Shown here piece by piece: positions 41,296-50,294 of a DNA stretch of 64,000 bases. Every line of letters starts with the position of its first letter. Position 1 is the stretch's first letter. The stretch is from contig NZ_JAAAPJ010000009.1 of NCBI RefSeq assembly GCF_009909145.1, positions 62,001-126,000 on the forward strand, written 5' to 3'. The notes below the pieces were generated by a model. It had not been told where the DNA came from and searched no databases. It saw nothing but the letters and a program-made list of their open reading frames with translations. The DNA is from Corallococcus silvisoli. GTDB lineage: Bacteria > Myxococcota > Myxococcia > Myxococcales > Myxococcaceae. A program made the position numbers and the translations under genes.

Positions 41296-42590
41296 AGGGG
41301 TCCGTCTTCCGGTTGCTCCTGCTGATGGCCCTGCTCGCGGCCATCACCCAGGCCCAGGCGGTGCGCGCGGACGCGGGCACGCCCGTGCTGCTGGCGGCGG
41401 GCGCGCTGCTGCTGTGCGGCCTGTTCGCGGGCAAGGTGGCCAAGGGCATGGGCCTGCCGCGCCTCACCGGCTACATCCTGGTGGGCGTGGCGGTGGGGCC
41501 CTACGCGCTGGGCTTCATCCCCGGCGCGGGCGTGAAGGGGTTGGAGCTGGTGAAGGGGCTGGCGGTGAGCCTCATCGCGCTCGTCGCGGGCACGGAGCTG
41601 CACCTGGGGCTCATCCGCCGGGTGGGCGCGCGCGTGGCGCTGCTCTGCGCGGCGGTGTGCGGGGTGACGTTCGCGGTGTGCTTCGGGGCGACGTTCGCGC
41701 TCAAGCCGGTGCTGCCGTTCCTCGCGCCCATGACGGTGCCCCAGGCGCTGGCGGTGAGCGCGCTCCTGTCCACGGTGGTGGTGTCGTTCTCCCCCACGGT
41801 GACCATCGCCATCGTGCAGGAGACGTCCGCGCGGGGGCCCTTCACGGAGTTCCTGATGGCGCTGGTCATCATCGGGGACCTGTTCGTGATGGTGGCCTTC
41901 GGCCTGGCGGCGGGCATCACCCGGGCGACGTTTGGAAACGGCCTGGACCTGCCCGCGCTGGTGGGCGGGGTGGGGTGGGAGCTGTTCGGTTCGGTGGGGG
42001 TGGGGTGCCTGCTGGCGGTGGCGATGCTCCTGTACATGCGGGGCGTCAACCGCGAGCTGCCGCTGTTCCTCGTGGGCCTGTCGTTCGCCGCGGCGGAGGG
42101 CGGCGCGCGGCTGCACCTGTCGCCGCTGCTGGTGTCGCTGGCGGCGGGGGCGCTCATCGCCAACCTGGACGAGCGCGAGGGCCGCCGCATCCACCAGGCC
42201 ATCAACCAGGCGGGCCTGCCGGTGTTCGCGCTCTTCTTCGCCGCGGCGGGGGCCGGGCTGAAGCTGGATGCGCTGGTGACGGTGGGGCCGGCGGCGCTGC
42301 TGCTCGTGGTGCTGCGCGGACTGGCCATCTGGGCCGCGTGCCGCAGGTTCGCCCCCGCGGACGACCCGCGCCTCAAGCGCTACCTGTGGATGGGGCTCAT
42401 CTCCCAGGCGGGCGTGACGTTCGGGCTGGCGGCGCTGGTGTCGCGCACCTTCCCGTCGTTCGGGCCCCAGGTGGAGGTGCTCATCGTCGCGATGATCACC
42501 GCGCACGAGTTGGTGGGGCCGGTGCTGACCCGGCGCGCGCTGATGGGCAGTGGCGAAATCCGTGCGGAGGAGGCAGGCGGCGGCGCATAG
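41292..42590 (+). CDS. CPA2-type cation/proton antiporter, second of a pair
   Basis: This 432-residue membrane protein is of the CPA2 family with a possible N-terminal signal or first TM (LLLLMALLAAITQAQA). The family start of the domain reads LPRLTGYILVGVAVGPYALG, and a later LMALVIIGDLFVMVAFGLA carries the single Asp expected in the ion-binding helix. Helix breaks (VSFSPTVTIAIVQE) correspond to the crossover region. There is no cytosolic regulatory domain. Overlap with the preceding antiporter indicates a coupled pair; the paired-Asp versus single-Asp difference suggests that the two halves are not redundant. Confidence 0.8.
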   Translation: MKGSVFRLLLLMALLAAITQAQAVRADAGTPVLLAAGALLLCGLFAGKVAKGMGLPRLTGYILVGVAVGPYALGFIPGAGVKGLELVKGLAVSLIALVAGTELHLGLIRRVGARVALLCAAVCGVTFAVCFGATFALKPVLPFLAPMTVPQALAVSALLSTVVVSFSPTVTIAIVQETSARGPFTEFLMALVIIGDLFVMVAFGLAAGITRATFGNGLDLPALVGGVGWELFGSVGVGCLLAVAMLLYMRGVNRELPLFLVGLSFAAAEGGARLHLSPLLVSLAAGALIANLDEREGRRIHQAINQAGLPVFALFFAAAGAGLKLDALVTVGPAALLLVVLRGLAIWAACRRFAPADDPRLKRYLWMGLISQAGVTFGLAALVSRTFPSFGPQVEVLIVAMITAHELVGPVLTRRALMGSGEIRAEEAGGGA

Positions 42591-42636
42591 TGCAGGGACG
42601 CGCCACCCGCGCGCCTTCCAGGAGTTCCCTTCCATC

Positions 42637-43257
42637 ATGCCCGCCGCCGTCGCCCCCATCCTCGAGGTGGACGTGGATCATCCGTCGCCGCGCCATGTCG
42701 CGCGGGCGGTGGAGGTGCTGGAGAAGGGCGGCCTCATCGCCTACCCCACGGACACGTACTACGGACTTGGCTGTGATTTGAATGCAAAGAAGGCGATTGA
42801 ACGCCTGTACCAGCTGAAGGGCCGCGACAAGAAGAAGCCCCTGTCGCTGCTCTGCCCGGACCTGTCGGACGTCGCCCGCTACGCGCACGTGAGCAACTTC
42901 GCCTACCGCGCGATGAAGGGCCTCACCCCCGGGGCCTTCACCTTCATCCTGGAGGCTACCCGCCTGGTGCCGGAGGTGATGATGACCAAGCAGAAGCAGG
43001 TGGGACTCCGCGTGCCGGACGCCGCCCTGCCTCGCGAGCTGGCGAAAGCGCTCGGCCGCCCGCTCATCACCACCTCCGCCACACATACCGACGGTACGGT
43101 TTTGTCAGACGCCCGGGACATCAAGACGGCGTTGGGGCACGGGCTGGAACTCATCCTTGACGGTGGCGTGACCCTGAACGAGCCGTCCACGGTGATTTCA
43201 CTGATAGGCGATACGCTTGAAATCCTGAGGCAAGGCAAGGGTAGTCTGGAGTCCTGA
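42637..43257 (+). CDS. YrdC/Sua5-family threonylcarbamoyl-AMP synthase-like protein
   Basis: This 206-residue protein has the YrdC domain: RAVEVLEKGGLIAYPTDTYYGLGCDL, KGRDKKKPLSLLC (the KxR...SLL nucleotide-binding elements), LTPGAFTFILEAT, VGLRVPD and PLITTSATHTDGT. The family makes threonylcarbamoyl-AMP for the tRNA t6A37 modification. The length without a Sua5 C-terminal domain fits YrdC or YciO; the KKKPLSLLC form is common in YciO-type members, whose activity is weaker. ATG 42637 begins the conserved region; AGGAG lies 13 bp before it, so the start is moderately sure. It lies 46 bp after the antiporter. Confidence 0.85.
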   Translation: MPAAVAPILEVDVDHPSPRHVARAVEVLEKGGLIAYPTDTYYGLGCDLNAKKAIERLYQLKGRDKKKPLSLLCPDLSDVARYAHVSNFAYRAMKGLTPGAFTFILEATRLVPEVMMTKQKQVGLRVPDAALPRELAKALGRPLITTSATHTDGTVLSDARDIKTALGHGLELILDGGVTLNEPSTVISLIGDTLEILRQGKGSLES

Positions 43258-43280
43258 AATCCATTCCAGAGGGGGAAGTC

Positions 43281-44267
43281 TTGGCTGAGGAGGACTGTCC
43301 ATCAACGCCAGTCGTTGATTTACCGGAGCGAGTGCCGGGAGCGCTCGCGCTGCTGGGCTTGCTGGTGCTCCGGCCGATTGATTTGCATTACCGCCTGCGT
43401 GAGGCGGGCATCCGTTCGCCCGCGGGCCGCATCGGGCAGTTGTGGCGCGAGCAGGCGGAAGGGGGCCGCGCGGCGGGGGCCTTCGTGCGGCGGATGTTGT
43501 GGCTGCTGGTGGTGCTGTCGCCGGGCCTCACGGTGGTCGCGGGGCTGGGGCTTCGCGTGCTGGGCGTGCCAATGCGGGGCCTCTGGATCATCTCCGCGGC
43601 GCTGTGCACCACGGTGGGGCTGGTGGTGGCGCTGGTGTCGGGGCTCGCGTCGGGGGTGATGCTGGGGTCGCTGGCGAGCGTGTCGATGCTCGCGGGGCTG
43701 CACGCGACGGCGGGCGGCGCCTTTGGGCCGGAGTCCGGGGGCTCCGCGGCGATGGTGGTGGGCATCTGCCTGGGCATCGTGTCGGGCCTGTCCGCGGGGA
43801 GCATCGGGGGGCTCGCGAGCGGGCGGGGGCCGTCCGTGCGCAACGTGCAGGTGGCGGCGATCGCGACGAGCCTGGTGCCCATGCTGGTGTGGAGCGGCGC
43901 CTCGTCGGTGTCCTTCGCGGGCGCGGTGGCCGCGAGCGCGCTGGTGGCCTTCCTGGCGTGCGCCTTCCGGCTGCCGTTCTACGCGCTGGAGGTGCTGGCG
44001 CAGGCCATGGCGTACGCGGTGGAGCGCTTCACGGGGCGGCCCACGCTGCGCTGGGTGCCGGTGCGGCACCACAACCTGAGCTACCTGCCGCACCCGTTCC
44101 TGGGGCGCCACCTGGCGCTGGCGGTGCGTTCGCGGCCCGCGGAGGTGCTGGCGGTGGCGGACGCGTGCCTGCGCTCGCCGGGCAACATCCTGGTGGGCTG
44201 GCCGTGGGTGGTGGAGGCGCTGGAGCGCGCGCACGCGCAGGAGGCCGCCGCCGAACCCCACGCTTGA
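43281..44267 (+). CDS. Polytopic membrane protein with soluble C-terminal tail, unknown
   Basis: This 328-residue protein starts at TTG 43281 with GAGGGGG upstream. Residues 68-240 contain four to six Gly/Ala/Val-rich transmembrane helices. The segment after them, VRHHNLSYLPHPFLGRHLALAVRSRPAEVLAVADAC, resembles the linker that joins membrane helices to HEAT-type repeats in some NTPase-containing bacterial membrane proteins. Here the repeats and NTPase are absent, so it may be a short or truncated relative. The N-terminal 40 residues are soluble. It lies 23 bp after the YrdC gene on the same strand and is probably co-transcribed. I cannot assign a function. Confidence 0.5.
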   Translation: MAEEDCPSTPVVDLPERVPGALALLGLLVLRPIDLHYRLREAGIRSPAGRIGQLWREQAEGGRAAGAFVRRMLWLLVVLSPGLTVVAGLGLRVLGVPMRGLWIISAALCTTVGLVVALVSGLASGVMLGSLASVSMLAGLHATAGGAFGPESGGSAAMVVGICLGIVSGLSAGSIGGLASGRGPSVRNVQVAAIATSLVPMLVWSGASSVSFAGAVAASALVAFLACAFRLPFYALEVLAQAMAYAVERFTGRPTLRWVPVRHHNLSYLPHPFLGRHLALAVRSRPAEVLAVADACLRSPGNILVGWPWVVEALERAHAQEAAAEPHA

Positions 44268-44297
44268 GCGACGTGGGGACGGCGTGACGGGGCGACT

Positions 44298-44615
44298 TCA
44301 GAGCTTCTCGACCTGGGTGATGACCTTCACGCCAATGTCATTGGGCGCGTAGGTGACGCGCACGGAGTCGCCGGACTTGAGGCCCTCCAGGGTCTTCTTG
44401 AGCTGCGGCTTCGACGTGTCGACCACGTAGGTCAGCGGAGGGGCCGCCGCGGTGGCGCCCTCCAACTGGATGCTGGCGCCGGTGATGCTCCTCACCTTGC
44501 CCTCCCGGGTCTTCGCGGCCGTCGTCGCGGGGGCGGCTGGCTGGGCCAGGGACGTGGTGCCCACGCTGCCCAGCGTCAGCACCGCCATCCACATCCAGGT
44601 CCGTGCGTGCGTCAT
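44298..44615 (-). CDS. Small exported protein, unknown
   Basis: This 105-residue protein starts at ATG 44615 with a near-perfect AAGGAG 5 bp upstream; a longer reading to 44726 has no ribosome site. A signal peptide ends near TSLAQ. The mature part has a Pro/Ala stretch then a compact beta-rich domain (GKVRSITGASIQLEG, LTYVVDTSKPQLKKTLEGLKSGDSVRVTYAPNDIGVKVITQVEKL) that looks like a small OB-like or SH3-like fold, as in DUF5666-type proteins. Function unknown. It diverges from xerD across a 158-bp gap in which I see no clear promoter. Confidence 0.6.
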   Translation of the reverse strand: MTHARTWMWMAVLTLGSVGTTSLAQPAAPATTAAKTREGKVRSITGASIQLEGATAAAPPLTYVVDTSKPQLKKTLEGLKSGDSVRVTYAPNDIGVKVITQVEKL

Positions 44616-44773
44616 CGCTGCTCCTTGGTTCAGGGAAGGGCAGAGGCTGGCCGCGCTTCCGGCCGAAGGCAACGGCGTGCTGGGTGGGATGGGCTTCCCC
44701 CGCCAGCCGGTCGTGGTGGACTCCACCGCCAGGGAGTTGCCCTGGGGGGCGTCTTCGCTACCCTCCAGGGACC

Positions 44774-45709
<936 letters not shown>

Positions 45710-45824
45710 CGTTCGGGGGAGGGGGTCCACCCGCGGGTCTGGCGCTCGGGCCGGGTGCGCCGCGCGATCAACTCCCAGTGTCTGGCATTGGAGTCCCGGC
45801 CGCGGGAGCGCCGGGCCCCGGAGC

Positions 45825-47012
45825 TCAGCTCCCGCCCAGGTCCCCCAGGTTCAAACCATACGGATCCGTGGTGGTGCGCCGGGGCGAGGGCTCCGGAGTC
45901 CCCTCGGCCATGGGGGCCACGCGAATGAGTCCGGCCGCCCTCAGCCGGTCCACCGACCGCGACGCGGCCAGCTCGCCCATCGCCGCCGTGCGCAGCGCCT
46001 GACGGATGCTCCGGCTGCCCCGCAGCTTCGAGTACAGGTACAGGTCGTCCGCCGTCAGGTCCGGCGGGGCAGGGCGGGGGATGGGTTCGAACACCAGCCG
46101 CCCGTCCAACGCGAACAGCGCGTCGCTCAACGCCAGCGTCAACCCCACCTCCGCCTCGCGGTACAGCGCGTGCGCCTCCGGCACCGGCCCGCGCTCCAGC
46201 ACCTGCGCCGCCAGCGCCACCGCCAGGTCGTACTTGCGCGAGGAGAGGAACGCGCGCACCAGCGCCAACAGCTCGGTGAACTCCGTGGACTCGCCCACCG
46301 TGGGGCCCGTCGAACGGTGCGGCGCCAGCGCGCCCCTCCGGTACAGGTGGAGCACCCAGCGCGCGGCGAACAGGGGCGTCTCCTTCGCGCTCGCGAGCAG
46401 CTCGCCCAGCGTGGCGCCCCCCGTGGCCAGGTCCAGGAGCACGTCCTCCTCCTCGGAGAAGGTCTCCACCGCGAACTCGCGGAACACGCGGAACGTCATG
46501 TCCAGCCGGGGGAAGATCTCCCGGAACAGGGACCACTCGCGCAGCCGCGCCACCGCGTCCCGGTGCAGCGTGCCCAGGGGCAGCCGGAGCCCGACCGCCC
46601 GGCCCGGCAACGGCAGCCCCAACGTGAACTCCACCTCGCCCGACTCCCAGGCGTAGCAGTCGAAGAGCGCCTCGCGCGCCTTGTGCTCCATCGCCTCGGT
46701 CAGCTCGTGCAGCGCCACGAAGCAGCGCTGCACCAGGAACGTGCCATAGGGCAGGTTCGCGCCCTCCGCCGCCTCGAACGCCGCCGCCGCCCGGGGCGCG
46801 TCCAGGATGCGCAGGTTCACCAGCACCTGCGCCAGGTGCTCGCGCGGATCCGTGGAGGCCACTCCCACCAGGTGCCCGTCCCGCAGGTAGAACTCCCGGC
46901 GCACCGCGCCCCGCTCCACCCGCAGCGTCCCCTCCACCCCCGGCGCCGTGAACAGCGCGGGCATCACCAACTGGAGCCGGTAGCTGGCCAGGTTTCCCGT
47001 GAACGCTTCCAT
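45825..47012 (-). CDS. DUF4388 (PatA-like) domain protein
   Basis: This 395-residue protein begins at ATG 47012 with the DUF4388 domain (FTGNLASYRLQLVMPALFTA...GTLRVERGAVRREFYLRDGHLVGVAST, residues 3-60), the domain used in myxobacterial and cyanobacterial signalling proteins that often sits with response regulators. The rest is helical: a second DUF4388-like or TPR-like half (EATSFLALV...) and a C-terminal winged-helix-like region (RSIRQALRTAAMGELAASRSVDRLRAAGLI). No receiver or kinase domain is visible. It probably acts as a signalling adaptor. It diverges from trpS over a 244-bp gap. Confidence 0.7.
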   Translation of the reverse strand: MEAFTGNLASYRLQLVMPALFTAPGVEGTLRVERGAVRREFYLRDGHLVGVASTDPREHLAQVLVNLRILDAPRAAAAFEAAEGANLPYGTFLVQRCFVALHELTEAMEHKAREALFDCYAWESGEVEFTLGLPLPGRAVGLRLPLGTLHRDAVARLREWSLFREIFPRLDMTFRVFREFAVETFSEEEDVLLDLATGGATLGELLASAKETPLFAARWVLHLYRRGALAPHRSTGPTVGESTEFTELLALVRAFLSSRKYDLAVALAAQVLERGPVPEAHALYREAEVGLTLALSDALFALDGRLVFEPIPRPAPPDLTADDLYLYSKLRGSRSIRQALRTAAMGELAASRSVDRLRAAGLIRVAPMAEGTPEPSPRRTTTDPYGLNLGDLGGS

Positions 47013-47256
47013 CCGTTGGCGCCCTCCAAGGCAGGCCACGTGCTGCGTCGCCCACCAGGGTACCGTCGGACCTGAGCCCCCTCAACCCCCCGGAACTGCT
47101 GGGCTTTTCCTGTCCGGGCGAAATGTTCCAGGCAGGCCGGGCAGGCGGATGTCAGGCATTGAAGACGGGGGGCCAGCCGCAACGGAAGGTTGCAGGGGGA
47201 CGGCGGGTATGCGAACGAGCCGTGTCCTCTACCCGTCAATGGGGAGCGCAATCGCG

Positions 47257-48270
47257 ATGCGGATTCTCTCAGGTGTCCAGTCGTCCGGAAGGCTGCACAT
47301 CGGCAACTATTACGGGGCGCTGCGCCAGTTCGTGCAGCTCCAGGACCAGGGCGAGGCCTACTACTTCATCGCCAACTACCACGCGCTCACCACCGTGCGG
47401 GATCCGAAGCTCGCCCTGGACCTGACGCGCGACGCGGCGCTCACGTACCTGTCGCTGGGCCTGGATCCGAAGAAGGCCGTCCTCTTCCGGCAGAGCGACG
47501 TGAAGGAGGTGCTGGAGCTCAACTGGATCCTCGGCACCGTGGTGCCTCAGGCCCACCTGGAGCGCGCCCACAGCTACAAGGACAAGGTCGCCCGCGGCAT
47601 CAGCCCGGACTTCGGCCTCTACGCGTACCCGGTCCTGATGGCGGCGGACATCCTGCTCTACAGCGCGGACTCCGTGCCGGTGGGCAAGGATCAGATCCAG
47701 CACATCGAGTTCGCGCGCGACTGGGCCGTGAAGTTCAACACCCAGTACGTCCCCGGCTACGACCCGGCGGATCCGGAAGGGAAGGAGCGGGGCCACGCGC
47801 CCGGCATCCTCAAGCTGCCGTCCGCCCACGTGCACGAGTTCGCCGCGACGGTGCCCGGCATCGACGGACAGAAGATGTCCAAGTCCTACGGCAACACGCT
47901 GGAGCTGTTCGGCGAGGACAAGGACATCAAGAAGCGGATCATGTCCATCAAGACGGACTCCACGCCGGTGGACGCGCCCAAGCCCACCCAGGACGCGCCG
48001 CTGTACGATCTGCTCAAGCTGATGCTCCCGGCCTCGGAGTTCGCGGACGTGGACGCGTCCTGGAAGGCCGGTGGCAAGGGCTACGGCGACTACAAGAAGA
48101 AGCTCCTGGAGGCCTTCCACGCCACCTTCGGCCCCGCCCGCCAGCGCCGCGCGGAGCTGCTGGCCGACCCGGGGGAACTGGAGCGCATCCTCCAGGACGG
48201 CGCCCAGCGCGCCCGGGCGGAAGCCACCCGCCTGATGGACCAGGTCCGGCGGGCCGTGGGAATCCCCTGA
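47257..48270 (+). CDS. trpS: Tryptophanyl-tRNA synthetase
   Basis: This 337-residue class I synthetase charges tRNA-Trp. The HIGH motif is GRLHIGNYYG near residue 11 and the KMSKS loop is GQKMSKSYGNTLELF around residue 208. The tryptophan-pocket region ALMAADILLYSADSVPVGKDQIQHIEFARD is conserved. I chose ATG 47257, preceded by GGGGAG, rather than ATG 47239. The 244-bp gap upstream is shared with the divergent DUF4388 gene and contains a small GCAAC-loop-GTTGC hairpin but no recognisable attenuator. The stop lies within a short dyad TGAACA-N8-TGTTCA (48268-48287). Confidence 0.95.
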   Translation: MRILSGVQSSGRLHIGNYYGALRQFVQLQDQGEAYYFIANYHALTTVRDPKLALDLTRDAALTYLSLGLDPKKAVLFRQSDVKEVLELNWILGTVVPQAHLERAHSYKDKVARGISPDFGLYAYPVLMAADILLYSADSVPVGKDQIQHIEFARDWAVKFNTQYVPGYDPADPEGKERGHAPGILKLPSAHVHEFAATVPGIDGQKMSKSYGNTLELFGEDKDIKKRIMSIKTDSTPVDAPKPTQDAPLYDLLKLMLPASEFADVDASWKAGGKGYGDYKKKLLEAFHATFGPARQRRAELLADPGELERILQDGAQRARAEATRLMDQVRRAVGIP

Positions 48271-48287
48271 ACACCCGTTCCTGTTCA
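48268..48287. repeat. Dyad at the end of trpS
   Basis: TGAACA (48268-48273, containing the trpS stop) and TGTTCA (48282-48287) form a perfect 6-bp inverted repeat with an 8-bp spacer. It could be a weak terminator stem or a DNA-binding site. Confidence 0.35.
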
Positions 48288-48409
48288 AATGTTTGACCCA
48301 CCTGGGAGGCATTGCTAAGGAGGTCTGTCCCCCCGGCGCATGCTGCTAAAGGCCGGATTTTCGGGCCCTTTCGCATGACGAAGCCCCTCTCCCAGAAGGA
48401 CGCCGGCCG

Positions 48410-49285
48410 GTGAGCGAAGGTCGCAAGCCCCCACCGCCGGACGACCTCCCGCCGGACCCCGACGGGGAGGGACTGCCGCGCACGCCCGGAGATGCCTTCC
48501 GGGTGGCGCTGCCCAACTTCGAGGGCCCGCTGGACCTGCTGCTCCATCTCATCAAGGAGCACCGGGTTGACATCTTCGACATCCCGCTGGCCCTCATCAC
48601 CGCCAAGTATCTGGAATACCTGGAGCGGATGCGGGACCTGAACCTGGACATCGCCGGGGAGTTCCTGGTGATGGCCTCCACGCTCGCGCACCTGAAGAGC
48701 CGCATGCTCCTGCCCCGGCAGGACGCGGCCCAGGTCCCGGAAGGCGCGGACGCGCTGGCGGCGGTGGAGGAGGCGCAGGACCCGCGCGCGGAGCTGGTGC
48801 GCCGGCTGCTGGAGTACCAGAAGTACAAGGACGCCGCGGAGCACCTGGCCAAGCAGGACATCCTGGACCGCGACGTGTTCGCGCGGAAGGTGCCCGTGGA
48901 GGCCGTGCCCATCCCCGAGGACGAGGTGGGGCTCCAGGAGATCAGCGTCCTGAAGCTGGTGGAGGCGCTCGACCGGGTGCTCGAGCGCCTGACGCCCAAG
49001 GTGCAGCACGAGGTGGTGCTGGAGCGGGTGAGCCTGTCCGAGGCCATCCTCCGGCTGGCCGACCGGGTGCGCAAGGACGGGCAGGTGGTGTTCGAGGCGC
49101 TGTTCACGGAGGCGGCCACGCGCCAGGAGGTGGTCATCACCTTCATCGCCATGCTGGAGATGGTGAAGCGCCGCCTCATCAAGGTCTTCCAGGAGGAGCC
49201 CCTGGGCCCCATCCAGGTGACGCCCAACGGGGACGCGCTGGAGAAGCTGCTCCCCACGGAGGTCGACGAGAGTGACTACCGGTAA
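48410..49285 (+). CDS. scpA: Segregation and condensation protein ScpA
   Basis: This 291-residue kleisin subunit of the SMC-ScpAB condensin complex helps fold and segregate the chromosome. It has the conserved start of the kleisin domain FEGPLDLLLHLIKEHRVDIFDIPLALITAKYLEYL (about residues 28-62), a middle helical region, the LLEYQKYKDAAEHLA element and a C-terminal winged helix (TFIAMLEMVKRRLIKVFQEEPLGPI). The GTG start at 48410 follows AGAAGGA. Its end overlaps scpB by 14 bp, so the two subunits are made in step, as in many bacteria. Confidence 0.93.
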   Translation: MSEGRKPPPPDDLPPDPDGEGLPRTPGDAFRVALPNFEGPLDLLLHLIKEHRVDIFDIPLALITAKYLEYLERMRDLNLDIAGEFLVMASTLAHLKSRMLLPRQDAAQVPEGADALAAVEEAQDPRAELVRRLLEYQKYKDAAEHLAKQDILDRDVFARKVPVEAVPIPEDEVGLQEISVLKLVEALDRVLERLTPKVQHEVVLERVSLSEAILRLADRVRKDGQVVFEALFTEAATRQEVVITFIAMLEMVKRRLIKVFQEEPLGPIQVTPNGDALEKLLPTEVDESDYR

Positions 49286-50267
49286 CGGTCCCGACGACGG
49301 TGACGAAATGCCCGCCCCCGGCACGCCCGGAGGCCCCGGACAGTTCTCCGAGGAGGAGATCGCCGCCGTCACCGGCCCCGGGCCCGACGAGGCGGAGCTG
49401 GACGGGGTGGAGCCCGCGGCCATCGAGGAGGACTCGGACGACAGCGTCCCGGACCTCCAGAGCTCCTTCGAGAAGCTGGTCTCCAAGAGCCGCAACCTGT
49501 CCGCGGACCGCATCCGCACCGTGCTGGAGAGCGTGCTCTTCGTCGCGGAGCGGCCCCTGTCCGTGGACGAGCTCTACCAGGCCACCGGCATCTCCCGGGA
49601 CGCCATCCCCGTGGCGCTCGATCAGCTCTCCGGCATCCACCGCGAGGGCATCAGCGGCGTCGTGCTGTACGAGGTGGCGAGCGGGTGGCAGTTCCGCACG
49701 GACCCTCACTCCGCGGAGTACGTCCGGCGCTACCTCCGGGTGAAGCCGCAGCGGCTCACCCGCGCGGCCGTGGAGACCCTGGCCATCATCGCGTACCGCC
49801 AGCCCGTCACCCGGCCCGAGCTGGAGGACATCCGCGGCGTGGACTGCGGCGCGGTGCTCAAGGCGCTGATGGACCGCAAGCTGGTGAAAATCCTGGGCAA
49901 GCGGGAAGAAGTCGGCCGCCCCATTCTTTATGGAACCACGCGCGAGTTCCTGGAGTTCTTCGCGCTGAAGGACCTGTCCGCGCTGCCCACGCTCCGGGAA
50001 TTCCATGAATTGACCCAGGAGCACCGGGACATCGTGGAGAAGGAGGCGGCGCCGCCGGCACCGCCCGCGTCCGGGACGGTGGCGGCGCTGTCGGACCCGG
50101 GGTTCACGAAGCGGATGGAGAAGAACGAGGCGGCCAGCGAGGCCGCATTGGAGGAACTGGAGGAGGCCATGGCGGCGGCGGAGCGCAGCCAGAAGGTCAG
50201 CTCCAGCATCCTGGAAAGCCCCCCATCGCCCGAGAAGGGTGATAGCGAGGGCCCCAAGCCCGAGTGA
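49272..50267 (+). CDS. scpB: Segregation and condensation protein ScpB
   Basis: This 331-residue protein carries the two winged-helix domains of ScpB: FVAERPLSVDELYQATGISRDAIPVALDQL (about 91-120), then VETLAIIAYRQPVTRPELEDIRGVDCGAVLKALMDRKLVKILGK and RPILYGTTREFLEFFALKDLSALP. The first 75 residues and the C-terminal 90 residues are acidic and disordered, making it longer than the usual 180-200 residue ScpB, a common feature in myxobacteria. It starts at GTG 49272 inside the end of scpA and acts as a dimer that bridges ScpA and SMC. Confidence 0.92.
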   Translation: MTTGNGPDDGDEMPAPGTPGGPGQFSEEEIAAVTGPGPDEAELDGVEPAAIEEDSDDSVPDLQSSFEKLVSKSRNLSADRIRTVLESVLFVAERPLSVDELYQATGISRDAIPVALDQLSGIHREGISGVVLYEVASGWQFRTDPHSAEYVRRYLRVKPQRLTRAAVETLAIIAYRQPVTRPELEDIRGVDCGAVLKALMDRKLVKILGKREEVGRPILYGTTREFLEFFALKDLSALPTLREFHELTQEHRDIVEKEAAPPAPPASGTVAALSDPGFTKRMEKNEAASEAALEELEEAMAAAERSQKVSSSILESPPSPEKGDSEGPKPE

Positions 50268-50294
50268 CGGGCGGCAACTGGAAGAAGGCAAGGC

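Noticed and set aside
45710..45824. Possible RNA gene or gene remnant between xerD and the DUF4388 gene
   Set aside because: Only short GC-rich palindromes (such as ACCCGCGGGT) are present; no tRNA fold or coding signature could be drawn.
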